Positions 52,801 through 64,000 of a DNA stretch of 64,000 nt are shown piece after piece (position 1 is the first letter of the stretch; each line of letters begins with the position of its first letter). Position numbers and translations under genes: made by a program. The notes beneath the pieces are model-generated. The model was not told the DNA's origin, did no database searches, and saw only the letters and a program-made list of their open reading frames with translations. This DNA is from Tanytarsus gracilentus (taxonomy: Eukaryota > Arthropoda > Insecta > Diptera > Chironomidae), in contig JAXRKN010000045.1 in the NCBI GenBank assembly GCA_038502055.1, positions 7,863,501-7,927,500 on the forward strand. Reading direction: 5' to 3'.

Positions 52801-55800
52801 AAGTTTTTAGATTTTAAATAATTGCAAAAAGGTCGTGCTTAGATTTTTATCACAATATTAACGTTTTCCTTCAACTCTAATAATTTACACTTGCTTTAAA
52901 ATTAAAAAACTTTACTTTTTCTTAAATTGGTCGTGGATAAAAATTTCTTGCACATAAATTCACCACCGTCCGCTTTCGGTAATGAGAAAATGAGAGACAG
53001 ATTCGGAAAAGTTTTCGCATTAATCACGAAATAATTTATTCACAACCCCCTCTTCCGAGCAGAAACTAATTTAAATATTTGCCCAAATTATTTGCCTCCA
53101 TATTGTCTTTTCGCATTTTCCCTCCCAATAAATTATTGTCGCTCTGATTTCATTTTCATTTTCCACAAAAATTTCAATTAAATTGCTGATTTATATTTTT
53201 TCAATTATGCGAAAATGCATTTTCTGATTTGAAGCCGATTGCTTCACTTATCTGTCAGTTTTAATGCGTGTATGAGAAAAATATGCTGTGGAAAATAAAT
53301 TTTGTCGATTTTTTTTATCATCGATGATAAAAATCTTATTTTCCATTTAAAACACGATTTTTTTAAAGAAATAATTTAATTTTTGCATCTCGTTTGCATA
53401 CATTTTTTTGAATATATAATTAATAATTTTTTCAACTTCACGGATGAGTAGACCACGGTTGATGTTCGTTACCTTGAAGCTCTTCGTCATGACGTAGAGA
53501 AATGAATTTTGCGTACATAACAAATTTTTTTTTCGAAGCCTAAAGTTATCAGTTTCCATCCATGCGTGCCTCTATTATTCATTTCACATATGTGTCAGTG
53601 AACTTTTGTCAGCAATATTGCCGTTTTCACATGCGTTATTATTAAGCAAAGTGAGTCTCAATTTTTTGTTTTTGTTTTTTATAAAATTCCGCTATTGTTA
53701 TTACATCTATGTGACGCAGCATATTAAATATGTCTTAGGTATTGTTGAAAGCACGAGTGAAAAATAATGCCGAGTTGTGTGATTATATTTTAAGGAGCTT
53801 CGCATCCACTCTCATATGATAGGATTTTCATTTCATCAGAGCGTAAATAAATTTTTTTTGGAAGACTTTAAAAATTTCATTCGAAATTAATATTTAAAGC
53901 TATAAAATTTGAAAACATTAATTATAATTTTAAATGTTTTCTGCATGAAATGTTCAAACTTTGTTAAAATTATTTAAACTCTGCAGTTATCATGTATCAA
54001 AAGTTACTTTTCCCAAAGCTCAATTACATTAACATGGCAGTGTTACATTCAACTTTCAGATTTCGCTAACTACAAAATTAATTTTAATGAGGATATAAAA
54101 TGTTAAAGTTCGGAAGCAAAAATTTTGTTCAGGAATTTACAGATCAAAAGTTGAAAATATTTTTCCTCACCAAACCATCCCAAGGGAATAATTTTTATGT
54201 GTGTGAATTTTTATTGATGGCTCTTTAGCAGCAGGGAATAAATTGCGTGAATTTTTGTTATTCATTCTAAAATCATGAATATGTCAAGAAAATATGTTGA
54301 AATTTTATGTTTTTAAATCTGAAAAAATCAAATTTTTTTTTCTAAATTGCAATTTTCAATTTTTTAATTTTTGGGATCAAATTTTGAGTTTAAAATATTT
54401 TCAGAATTTCCCTTTGAATAATTTTAAAAATATTTAAACCCTTTTTGTCTGCCTTTGAATTAACTCATCATTCATGGCGGCTTTAACAATAAGTGACACA
54501 TGTCTCTCTCTCGCTCGCACTCCCTCCATCCATTTTTCACACACTCTTACGCGTTTATAAAAAAATAAGCTCAAAAATATCCCCTCGCAAAAAAAGAGCA
54601 GCAGAAGCATTAACAAAATGCATGTTTGGTGGATGGCGGTATAAAAACAAAATCACTTGTCACAATGTATATCAGTCGTGAATTTTTATTATTGTGAATT
54701 CGCTGAATGTGAATTTGGCAGCACATTATTTTGTTGTTGCGAGAGACTGGACAGAGAAAAAAGTTTTTTATTTGCTGTGAAAAAATTCGGCTAAAAATTG
54801 AAAAAAAATCGTTTGTTGTCATTCATTAGAGCTGAAATTTAGGATAAAACTTTCGCTCGTTTAGCCATAAATATAAATATAAAAAAAATGAAATTGATTT
54901 TGGTGAGTTTGAATTTTTCTGTGTTGAAAACTGAAATGTGAAAGGGCTTAATTGGAAGCCAGCGAACACAAATGCATGTGATGATTGTGAAATGGAAAAA
55001 ATTAAAATTTGATGAACTTTTTTTCATCGCCTTCTCTTCTGGGAAATTCTGTTGGTGCTGTGCATGCTTTCAAATTCCAAAAAGAGAACTTGCTGACTAG
55101 ATTTTTTAGATAAAAAACATTCAGTTCATTAAAGAGAATTTTTAGTAGTGAAATTTGTGAGATATGTAAATTTAGTGAGATTTTAAAAATTCAGTTTGGA
55201 TCCAATGAAAAATTCAACGAATCGTTAAAGTGAATGAAACGCAAAATTTCATTAAATTTTCAATAAAAATTGGAAAAAAATCTGAATAGAATCCCAAAAA
55301 AAAATTAATTAACGGTTATCACTTAAAATCCATCCGTCCGCATTCAAGTAATGAATTGCTCAACTAAGAGGGATTAAAAAATGTTTCATGCCTGTAATTT
55401 TCACTTCAATTTAAAAATAAATTATCGAATAAATTACTTGCGAACGGATCTGTAACAAAATTAATTGTGAATGCATTGAAAAAACAGAACATTTACATGG
55501 AAATTACATTCGACCGCTTTTAAGTAATTTAAATTTCCACGTTTTTATTTCGAATTTTCCACATAAAGGCACCGCCGCGAGAATTGTTGTAAATTTACAT
55601 TTTATTTTTTTAATTCGATGGAAAATAAATTTGAATTAATTTTGAGTGGAAATTAATTGTCAAGTAATTAAAATCGATTGAAGTGTCTTTGATGGCGTCA
55701 TTAAGAAAATTGAAAAATTAATTCCAATTATTATATTTGTCAATGAGACAATAAACTTTAACAGGGTTGATATTTTTCTTACTTAGAATTCTTTGCTATA

Positions 55801-58800
55801 AAAATAAATTCTTTCAACCCACTTAGAGACTCTGACATTTTGATAATTACTGAAATAACTCAATAAAGTCGCATGATCGGAACACTGCGGCACGCAAGCA
55901 CGTAAAGCTCGTTCATTCTTCGAAAATTTATTTTTGACTCACACAGCGAAAAAAAACGCAATTAAGCGAGACCACAAAATTTGTACCGCAACAATAACAA
56001 GCGATCTGTACATAACTATATCAAAAATTAATTTATGGAAATTTAATTACGCGCGTCATTAAATTTTTGTGTGTATTCAGAAAAAAAAATTAAAATACAG
56101 CCACAGGAAAATTAATGATGCGAGGTGCAAGTGTCAATGTGCCTAACATAATTAATAATTCATCATTTTAAAGCCACATTAAATTAGGCTGACCAAAAAT
56201 GATTTTTAAATCTCTTAATGTTTTTTTTGTATTTTAAAAATGAATCATAAAAACTTTTTGTTAATTATCAAAAAAAAAACATCTGGTCACCCATTCATTA
56301 ATTATGTAATTTAATTTTATGTGTTTCCATCTAGATTGTCATCATTTGAAATTAATTTTTCACATTTATTTACAGTTATTGTCGTCGTGTGCCTTTGCGG
56401 TTGTGATTGCACGACCGGAACCACCTCGTGCGAGATTTCAAGCACCTCCATTTGCTCCGTCACTGAGACAACAATTACCACGACAAGAGTATGGACCACC
56501 ACCAGCATCTTCTTACGGACCACCGCCGGGTTCTTCCTATGGTCCGCCACCCCCTCAAGCTGAAATTACGAAAAGTGTATTCGTTCATTTACCGCCTGAA
56601 GAAAATGAACTTCCTCTGGCGCCTCTAGTTCTTCCCGTTCAACCACCGAAGAAACATTATAAGATAATTTTCATAAAAGCACCGGAACCTCCCAAAGCAA
56701 CTGCTCCAATTATTCCTGCGCAACCTCAAGATGAGCACAAAACATTGGTCTATGTATTGGTAAAGAAACCCGATAATCAGCCGCAAATTGAATTGCCGAT
56801 TCCCGAGTCGACACAACCCTCGAAACCTGAAGTTTATTTCATTAAATACAATGTAAATAATACGCCATCGCCAAGTTACGGTCCACCTCAAGCAGCACCC
56901 AGTTATGGACCTCCAACTCAACCACCACGGATCGATGGCGACTATGGACCTCCACCGCCAGAACAAACTGAACCACTTGCATTTTAAAAAATTCATCAGC
57001 ATCACAAACTCTGAACAAGATTGCTTGCATTTTCTATTAACTAAGGGAAATAATTAAGTTGTAAATTAATGGTCAAAGAGACATCCTTGCATGTACATAA
57101 AAGCATAAAATCATGGTCATTAGATAAGCGGAGAGTGAAGTTGGTTGAAATTAAAAAATTATCCGTTAAATTTTTAATCGAAAAATAATTTACTAAAAAA
57201 ACTTAAGTCAATTTCTCTATAAAATATTCTACAACATTAAAAATGTCAAACGTGCTAGCGACATTGGAAAATGCAGTTGATAATTTTTAATTAAACAGGA
57301 CATTAATTGTTATTTCGTGGGACATTCTCTCGTGACTATAAAACACTCGTAATGACATTTTTTTTAATTGCACGTCCCCACACGACTTGTTATCTTTTGC
57401 GCTATCTCTTCATCAACCTGCCCTCTTCTTTCTCCCTTGGCATAATTTGAATGTGAGAGCGAGTAAATGTTGACTCTTCTCTCACTTTTATGACGATGTC
57501 TCATTTTACCAGTCGACCATTAAAATCGTGAATAAATTTACTTTTTTTTATGCTCACTTTTTTCTTTTGCTCTTTTTATGTCTCGATTTGAACAGCACAC
57601 GCCGATTAAGGAATGTAAATAAAGCAAAAGTAAACGAAATAAGAAAAAATCTGTTTGTCAATGTGATTTTGGAGGGAAATGAGTGAAATGTGAAAAAGAA
57701 GAATTTTTTTAAATTTTAACTGAATTTGAAGATTTGAATTCTTTTCAAATTTTAATGATCTTGTTGTGAAAATTTAAAAACTTTCAAGGTTTAAACCATA
57801 TCACTTTGTATCAGAAAACAGCATCAAAAAATTTACTTAAATTTATTCCAATTTTCGAACGGAAAAGATGGAGAAAATTTTACACAACTTCCTCAATTTT
57901 CCGACACTTCAGAGAGGCATTGACTCAACAATTTTGTCGCTCTCACAAGAGCTTGAACTTCCTACCAACAAATTTATGAGCATATCAGATAAATTCATTA
58001 TTGTAACATCCTCCAAAGTCTTCCGCTCTCGCTCATTCGCATAGCAGAGGCAAAATCATAAAACAAGAAGTATACAAGGCATGAAGAAACTTTGTCTTTT
58101 GCAATATAATTGTTGAAATGTCTGTGACAACATAAAAAAAAGTTTTGCGATATCCACAAACAGCAAGTTGAGAAAGAAGGAGACGAAAACAACTGAACCA
58201 ATAATTTTAATTTTTTTTCTTCTTCTTGCTTGATTCTGTGAGTCGGTTGTTTCATAAAAACTTCCTCTCTGAACTGATGAGTGAACACTGTATTTTGGTG
58301 AGTTGAAAATATCATTTTGTGTAAAAGGTCAAGGGAAGAAGTTTTGATCATTTAATTTTAAAATGAAATCAACAATAAAAAAATATGAGCAAAAGTTTCA
58401 TGCTGTAATTCCCATTGTTTCATCCCTATTTAATTTCAGCTTTTTATTTTCTCCAGCTCAGACAAACTTTTATATTTATGCGTTAAGCTCTCATCATCGT
58501 TGCTCGGCTGTAAAAACGGCTTTAATTTCGTAAAATTTATATTTAATTGAGTGAAACTCTGAGTTCTAACTCATACACACGTGCACGATGAATGGTTAGA
58601 TGGTGGAGGGAGAGCAGAAAAAGTTACAAGCGGATTACACGAGCAAAGAGGATTTCTCGTAATATAATGGATACAGTGGAAAAGGGTTGGGAGGGGAAAA
58701 AAGCTCGAAGGTCTATTTTGATGTGCTTTTGGCGTAAAATGAATTAAATTTTTCAAAATATCGATTAAATTTTATTTAATTCCGTTTGATTTTTAAAGCT

Positions 58801-59411
58801 CTTTAAAATAAATTATTTTATAACTCAAATATCAACTTTTCGTTGACATTAGCATTTGCTGTCATAACTATCACATTCTTTTCTCATAAAGTCCCCTAAT
58901 CAAGTCTAGCAGAAAAAGTTTCGAGTATATATTAATAAAATTATCACACACAAATTCTCCGACATTGCATAATAATCTCACTTCATCGGAATGTTCATTA
59001 TTATTCAGGCGGTCAATCAGAAAGAGAGAAAAAATGTTGAATAAGAAAGTGGTCACAATTGTCATAACAATGTCCACATTCAGACACACTCAGTATTGCC
59101 ATCAAAAAAAAGATTCGCAAGTTAATTTACATGTCACTCCTTTTGTGGTTGACCACAGAGAGAAGAATTTTTTGTTATGTTGCTCATTTGATTTTCATTT
59201 CTATGCTTCAACAAGAATTTCAAGAACGACTTTATTAAAAGCCTATGTATAGAGAGAAAAAAACTTTTTTGACTCACCACAATTTGATTAAGTTGAAATG
59301 TTATCATAGAACTGGGTTTAGATGGTTGAGTAGAGCAATTTGCTCTCAGAATGTCGCCGGGATCGTACTTGGTGAATTCCGTCCAAAGAGCGGGTGGCAT
59401 ATGCGGCAACT
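40806..59411 (-). CDS. Beaten-path-family immunoglobulin protein, three internal exons (partial)
   Basis: Three minus-strand exons: 59278..59411, 41833..41910 and 40806..40932. Phases agree (the first starts with two bases of a split codon, then phase 0, phase 0, and the last ends one base into a codon). Together they encode one Ig-like domain of about 113 residues. It starts LPHMPPALWTEFTKYDPGD, with the first Cys in LRANCSTQPSKPSS, an inner HPTHDNAMLWSSKNLLV, then LPSHYTNGQLILKCMVEVGTFYSD with the second Cys. This is the pattern of the second Ig domain of arthropod Beat proteins (YxVGDxLxxNCTSxxSKPxxxLT ... HFxxGxLxLKCxAxIxxxYxxS). Beats are secreted or membrane-tethered neuronal proteins that bind Side receptors in axon guidance. 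The signal peptide, first Ig domain and C-terminus are not in view. Intron 1 here is 17.4 kb and holds two other genes. Confidence 0.82.
40933..41832 (-). other. Short intron of the Beat gene
   Basis: It is bounded by CAG/GTGAGA at 41833/41832 and TTTCAG/ATT at 40932. The interior is AT-rich with no coding content that I can see. Confidence 0.6.
41911..47329. other. Intronic noncoding stretch (Beat gene)
   Basis: This is the 3' part of the 17.4-kb Beat intron, up to the nested trypsin gene. It has simple repeats: GATA at 44598-44612 and an (AAT)n/(CAA)n run at 46286-46317. A 163-residue plus-strand frame overlaps Beat exon antisense at 41870-42361 and has no recognisable domain. Nothing else stands out. 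Confidence 0.5.
46286..46317. repeat. AAT microsatellite
   Basis: An interrupted (AAT)n run reads ACAACAATAATAATAATAAT and continues, about 32 bases long. Confidence 0.85.
47330..48153 (-). CDS. Trypsin-like serine protease
   Basis: Two exons, 47533..48153 and 47330..47482, phase 0 junction (CAG/GTTTGA donor, TTTAATAG acceptor); 257 residues, normal for a digestive-type trypsin. Signal peptide 1-17, short propeptide, activation site GNGR31/IVGG. Triad: ANHC (His72), DGDFMLIKL (Asp117), DSCQGDSGGP (Ser210). Asp204 occupies the S1-pocket position of trypsin, so cleavage after Lys/Arg is expected. The usual TAAHC reads TANHC. GVVSFGGTCADPEHPGVYSRV near the C-terminus is typical of the family. 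There is no CLIP or other domain. It is nested in the large intron of the Beat gene on the same strand and has its own TATA box. Gut digestion is the likely role, but a venom, salivary or haemolymph role cannot be excluded. Confidence 0.95.
48188..48196 (-). promoter_or_regulatory. TATA box of the trypsin gene
   Basis: On the minus strand TATAAAAAG lies about 35-43 bases before the ATG at 48153, implying a very short leader, as is common in insect trypsin genes. Confidence 0.65.
48197..49554. other. Intronic noncoding stretch
   Basis: AT-rich sequence between the trypsin promoter and the repeat element. All frames are short; no feature is supportable. Confidence 0.45.
49785..49980. repeat. 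Minisatellite, about 15-bp unit
   Basis: About a dozen units of the form AAAAAAATTTAGTGCT in tandem, varying by one or two A/T residues. They abut the ATGGCTTCATG block of the element and may derive from its GTGCCACTAATGTCCATTTTT sequence read on the other strand. Confidence 0.9.
49988..50078. repeat. Tandem 35-bp repeat, about 2.6 copies
   Basis: The unit starts CTGGATCTCACTTCCAG and continues with CGCTGGATCTTGGTTCCG; it repeats at a 35-base period with few changes. CTGGA ... TCCAG within each unit can pair as a small hairpin. Confidence 0.85.
50314..50348. repeat. Tandem ATGTAACC 8-bp repeat
   Basis: Four perfect copies of ATGTAACC followed by a partial copy (ATGTTAAG). Confidence 0.9.
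50546..56375. other. Intronic/upstream noncoding stretch
   Basis: This lies between the repeat element and the acceptor of the Tweedle main exon. The missing first exon of the Tweedle gene (start codon and a few leader residues) should lie here on the plus strand, but too short an exon is expected to identify it by eye. No other feature is seen. Confidence 0.45.
56376..56987 (+). CDS. Tweedle (DUF243) cuticle protein, main exon (first exon not located)
   Basis: The exon opens at a TTTACAG acceptor (56375) and runs 203 codons to a TAA. It begins LLSSCAFAVVIARPEPP, the hydrophobic end of a signal peptide whose start lies in an unseen upstream exon, the usual Tweedle arrangement. Next come three SYGPP-type repeats (QEYGPPPASSYGPPPGSSYG), then the DUF243 core: KSVFVHLPPEE, PPKKHYKIIFIKAPEPPKA, EHKTLVYVLVKKPDNQPQI, KPEVYFIKYN. 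Four to five more YGPP repeats follow before the end, LAF. Tweedle proteins are insect-specific structural components of chitinous cuticle (Drosophila TwdlD mutants have altered body shape), secreted by epidermal cells. The gene lies on the opposite strand inside the large Beat intron. Confidence 0.93.
   Translation, partial: LLSSCAFAVVIARPEPPRARFQAPPFAPSLRQQLPRQEYGPPPASSYGPPPGSSYGPPPPQAEITKSVFVHLPPEENELPLAPLVLPVQPPKKHYKIIFIKAPEPPKATAPIIPAQPQDEHKTLVYVLVKKPDNQPQIELPIPESTQPSKPEVYFIKYNVNNTPSPSYGPPQAAPSYGPPTQPPRIDGDYGPPPPEQTEPLAF
56988..59277. other. Intronic noncoding stretch
   Basis: Sequence between the Tweedle stop and the Beat exon at 59278. It contains the Tweedle 3' flank; no further gene or RNA can be supported. 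Confidence 0.45.
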
Positions 59412-62400
59412 CTGAAATGATAATGAAGGACATGGATAAGAACAGATGAAATGAATTATTCCCTCCCAACAACACAAACAAAAACACGGAACAACAATAA
59501 ATATTCAGTTTCACATCTCATATATAATTTCAGTTTGCTGTTGTTGCTGATGCTGCCGTTGTGTGTTTTTATAAATTGTGAGAGATAAATAGGCGACGAA
59601 CGCCCGGATAGTAATTTTGTACTTTTAAAAATGGTAAAAAAAATATACAAGAGGTACATTACAATTTATTTTACTTGTTAGGAATCGAACATAAAATTTT
59701 TAGATTTATATATTTTTCTCACTGGTCTAACTAGCATAAAAACCTCGATTCTCGTACACATATTCACACATCGTTCACATAAAACTTCTTTTTTCCTCGT
59801 ACCAAATAAAAATGAGGAAAAAGCTAAGCATGAGAAAATTTGTTACGAGTAAAAAAGTTTTTCATTCCACCCCAAAAATGCGAGAGACGAGGGCGAAACT
59901 AATTTTACCCCGACATCTAGCTTATGAGCTCGATAAATGGCAGAAAAATTATTTTTCAAGTGGATGTTGAGTAAAGTTTTTGCAGTAGGTGGATAGGTCG
60001 AGCGATTTTATGTGTGTAGAACTATGAAATTCATAAATCATGCATCCGCCCTATATTAATCACACACTGACGGCAGTCGAGATAAACTGTGATGATGCAA
60101 AACTTTTCTCCTCGAACAAATCGCTCTCCGACAAACTAAAAATGGGATATGACAGATGATAATTTAATGCAAACGATACAAAAAATGAGCAGATACACAA
60201 TAATTTTTCTCTTTCACATCATAACTCCCTGCTATCATCTTCATATTCCTTTTTACTGCTCATCTTAAACATTACAACAACAGCATGCACGACGGAATTT
60301 ATTTTCTCGCTCTATCTTTCAAGCTGAGCAATGCAAAAAAAGTTTTGTTTTTGTTTTTTTCCACGCTGTTTGTGTAAATAAATATAGTTAGTTGGGTTTT
60401 GATCTCGAGGGATGAAAATTATGATTTTTTAAATTATTTTATAAATTTTTTAAAAAAATAATGACTTACTGAGATAAATTTTTTATTTGAAAATTTCCAT
60501 CCCTCGGTTTATCCAACAAGCCGCAGTCTCTCGTGTTGATATAACAACTTTCTTTGGTAATTTTTTTATCGCAAACGATTAAGCAACCAAAATATTTTCT
60601 TCTTCTTACACTCCGACCTCACACTATTGCTTTGACATGCACAGAGGGAAGCTCTCCAGCCATGGCATTACAGCACATAAATTTAATTAAAGAACCGTCA
60701 AGGGTAATTTTTTGATAAAGAGAAATTCAAATGAGAATTATGAGAAGAAAAAAAACTTTCACAGCTTTTTCATGTTCATTCAAGACGTGAATGTAATTTT
60801 GTGGAAGAGAGAAGGGGACGTCGAATGAAAATGGAGACATTAAGGAAGAAATTGTGAATAATTTAAGAAGTAAATGCGAGAAAATGTGAGAATTGATGGA
60901 AATGGCTTGCAAATGGTTAGCATTTTATTTTTGCGTGCCGATTTGAATGGAATAATTTGAGGGCAGTTCGTTTCTGGTGGGTAGAAAGAAAAATTGTCGA
61001 GAATAAAATTAAACGATCACGAGGGTATTCGAAAATTTCTTGCTAAGAGCAGACTGAATAATTTAAAAACGGTCATTGCGGGTTTTTCGAGGAGTTAAAA
61101 AATTATTTGAAATTTATTTGCAAAAAATTCTAATAAAAAATTAAACGATTAGATTTAAGAAAATCACTCAACTCACGAAACATCTAGACAGATAGAAAAA
61201 AATTAGCACATTAACAATTGACGCAACGAAGTGAGAGCGACGATTGATGTTATCGTCTAAAAAAGTCACACAGCTAATGCGTTTTGCCTTCTTTCTTCTT
61301 TTCCTTTCGCCCATTAAACTGCTCAACGCGACAATTCATTCCGATATCGACGACGATTTTTCATGAATACAAAACATGTCCTTGTAATAAATCTCTGGAT
61401 TAATTACGCCTTTTCTCATGCCGAATTTTTTTTATTCACTCGCTTTTTGTCCCGCATACATTTAGTGCTGGAATTTAGCGAACGCTCTATGGTAAATTAT
61501 CAGCATTTTTTCTCTTGTCAGCTTGAATCAATCTCCACGGAAAAGGGGAATGCAAGAGTTGGCAACTGTATGAATTTTTTAAGATATTTTTAAAAAAATA
61601 TTAAATTCACATTGTCAGTAACAAAAATCAGCATTGAAAGCACTTTCCAAGCTCAACCCATTGAGCACTACGACAGCCAAATGAGATCAAGTTACAGCAA
61701 ATTTTCAAGCAATCTCTTTTAAAAAAATGAACTCAAGAAAAGCGAGCAAAGTCGCAACGAGAACATTTTTCACGACACGCCATTAAGAGCGACAAAGCAA
61801 AATGACTCGAACAATGATGAGACGGCAGCAAATGTAGAGTGAAAAAGTGTCGAAAGAAATGTTATCGTTCTCATCAAATTGTATGCTATCTGCTTCCATT
61901 TTCCAAGGCAAAAATCTTGAATAAATTCATTCAAATTTACGAGGAGATGACATGCAAGAGAATGAAGTGAGAAAATGGTTCTTCGGGAGTGATCATGAGA
62001 CAGGCAATTGAGAAAGGTCGTTAAGCGAAAAACTGAGAATAGAAGAGGAAGAGAAAAGTCCATAAAAACTATAGACTTGATTCTTGCCGATGACTCAAAA
62101 GTTGACGACTTGTGAAAATTATCTCGCTTCACGCAAATTCGACCGCTTCATGGCTCATATCTTCTCATTGTTATCTTTGTGTTTAGAGACTCCAAGAAAG
62201 TTTTTAAGTTCTGCTCATCTTTAAAAATGAGATCGAAAATTATTTCGCATAAAAGTTATGCAATTTATTTTTTTGAATTTTCACTAATCGCAATTCATTC
62301 TATGACATTTTGGTTTCTCTCGATTCTAAAATCATCACATCATTATCAAACAATTCCCATGAGTCACCCCAAACTCTGATAAACTCACCAGTCATGGTCA

Positions 62401-64000
62401 TAAGTTTTTATGTGCTCGATTGAAAAACTTCCAGCATGAAACGATTTTTAGCGCTCGCCTATTGTGGAATTTAACGCAAGCGAGTGAGAGAGAAAAAATG
62501 CTAAATTGATGAGATTAATGATAAGCGTCGTTGAATTTTGTTTGCAGGCGCTATTTTTACCCAATGATGCCACTAAATGATGTGGTTGTGTCGTTTGAAC
62601 AGAAATTTTTAAACAACAAACTTTTTTATTATCTTAAAATGTACGAGAGAGGACAGACACAAGTGGATATTAGACCACAAGAGCTTTTTCTATAGTTTGT
62701 TTATGTCACTCTAGAAAATGATGATAGTTTTAATGTTCGTGGAGAAAATCTGATGAGGGATGAAAATGAGATGATTTATGAGAGGTCTTTTCAAAATTGC
62801 CTTCATTCTGATTTTATGGCCCGATATTTATCACTCTCGAGCCCGAGTGCTGTTAAATTTTTTAAAGCGAGAAATTTTCATTATAAAATTTCCGCACGAA
62901 AAATGAAAAACTTTTAATGCAGAGGAGAAAAAAGTTTTTCGTAATAGAGAGAGAGAGAGAAATCCATTAGAATCTACACTCAATTTGACACTCAGTGAGG
63001 AAGAAGACTTTTTCAATTTAAATTACGGCCTGATCGTGCTGTGAAAGTTGAGCTGAATTCTATTCTTATTAGCAACACCATAAATACATCTCAAGTGTTG
63101 ATGGACGTCTTAACAAGATGAGAATTATTTTCTTGGTATTTCGATGCGAGAAACGAAGAAGAAACTTAAGCTTTTTTTGCTTGGACGTTGCTTTACAAAA
63201 ATAATATGAAAACCATGAGTTTTTGGGATTAAAATAGCAATGTAAATGACCAATCAAAAATTCAAAAAATTTGTTAAATATTTACCACTGCAAAAAAGCT
63301 TTCATAAAATTTATTAAACTTCCAAAAAAGTTTCCTACCCATTTCGTTTCCTCACAATAATCTCATAGCTATAAATCAGTCTGTAACATTATCACAAAAT
63401 TAAAATATAAACATAGTGAGTCATCTCCACAGACAGTGCAGTAATTTTCTTCTCGAGAAAAGAAAACCACTTCTATGTTCTAGCAGCAAACGAGGGTGGA
63501 AATTTATGTGAGAAAATTGCACGTAAAGTCGTTAGAATTTAGCAACAACAGTGAACTCAAGTATGAAAATTTCTTTCGCTTATTTTTGGAAAATAAAACT
63601 CTCAAAATGCCACCATGGTAACGTTAAAACAATAAACAAACAATTGTGTGCCAAAGCAACAAACCAATTGGATTAGACTCGAGGAAACACACAAAAAAAT
63701 TGTTTCCCTTATAAAAAAAGGCATTCGATATGTCGAGTTGAGTTGAGACGGAGGCAAAAATTATTTTCCGTTTGTTACGGATGTGAGTGTGTGTGATATA
63801 GAGAAGGAACGACAATTCACCATTTAATCCACTTTAGTCTCGAATGAAGCGACTGCAGCAATAAGCTAAGGGAAAGGATTATTGTGTGTGCAGTGAGATT
63901 GATACACGACACATCTATATGTGGGAAAAATTTCCTTCAATCAATTGATAGACACAATATTCCGAGTTAAGAGTGAACGAGATGCGATAAAAAAGCTCCT
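59412..64000. other. Upstream intron of the Beat gene, noncoding
   Basis: The 59278-59411 exon starts with an acceptor in mid-codon, so transcription continues from further right. No exon encoding the first Ig domain (a Cys ... Tyr-x-Cys pair on the minus strand) was found, so it probably lies beyond the window. A (GA)n run occurs at 62946-62960. Confidence 0.5.

Noticed and set aside
56317..57030. Several minus-strand frames opposite the Tweedle exon
   Set aside because: They are antisense shadows of the repetitive Pro/Tyr-rich coding sequence.
59456..59514. Signal-like frame just upstream of the Beat exon at 59411
   Set aside because: A stop-free frame reads MKLNIYCCSVFLFVLLGG into the acceptor, but a Beat first Ig domain would be missing and a clean acceptor lies between, so it is most likely intron.
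1..64000. tRNA, rRNA, microRNA and CRISPR features
   Set aside because: No B-box plus cloverleaf pattern, no well-known insect microRNA sequence and no spaced direct-repeat array was noticed; a covariance-model scan would be needed to be sure.

Overview
The window is nuclear DNA from an insect, most likely a lower dipteran; Chironomidae is my best guess. It is strongly AT-rich. Genes carry short introns (about 50-90 bp) with GT-AG borders, and the cuticle protein (Tweedle/DUF243) and Beat-type Ig families point to insects. There are no operons, CRISPR arrays or recognisable tRNA/rRNA genes. All gene models are my own splice reconstructions, checked by reading-phase continuity.

Layout: 1-2556 is a compact minus-strand cluster of three genes: ALKBH4-like (5' part only), CNEP1R1 (complete, 127 aa) and a two-finger zinc protein (348 aa). 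At 4100-6070 (plus) lies a choline-transporter-like SLC44 gene in six exons. 6071-13435 is noncoding. At 13436-15140 (minus) a four-exon gene joins a complete serine protease domain to a C-terminal leucine-rich-repeat domain. 15141-24447 is mostly noncoding, with two weak exon candidates. At 24448-27004 (minus) come an SLC35B1-like transporter and a biliverdin-reductase-B/flavin-reductase-like enzyme with a signal peptide. 27164-35174 holds a terminal-inverted-repeat element followed by a 3.7-kb segment present twice in tandem. 40806-59411 (minus) carries three exons of a Beaten-path-family Ig gene. Its 17.4-kb intron contains a trypsin gene (minus, 47330-48153), a second copy of the repeat element with internal minisatellites (49555-50545) and the main exon of a Tweedle cuticle protein (plus, 56376-56987).

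The genes form no single pathway; the 5' cluster is housekeeping. The most unusual points are the protease-LRR fusion, the secreted-looking flavin-reductase homologue, the mosaic divergence of the tandem duplication, and the minisatellite-rich transposon copy. Noncoding stretches make up most of the window, and I could not assign functions to them by reading.
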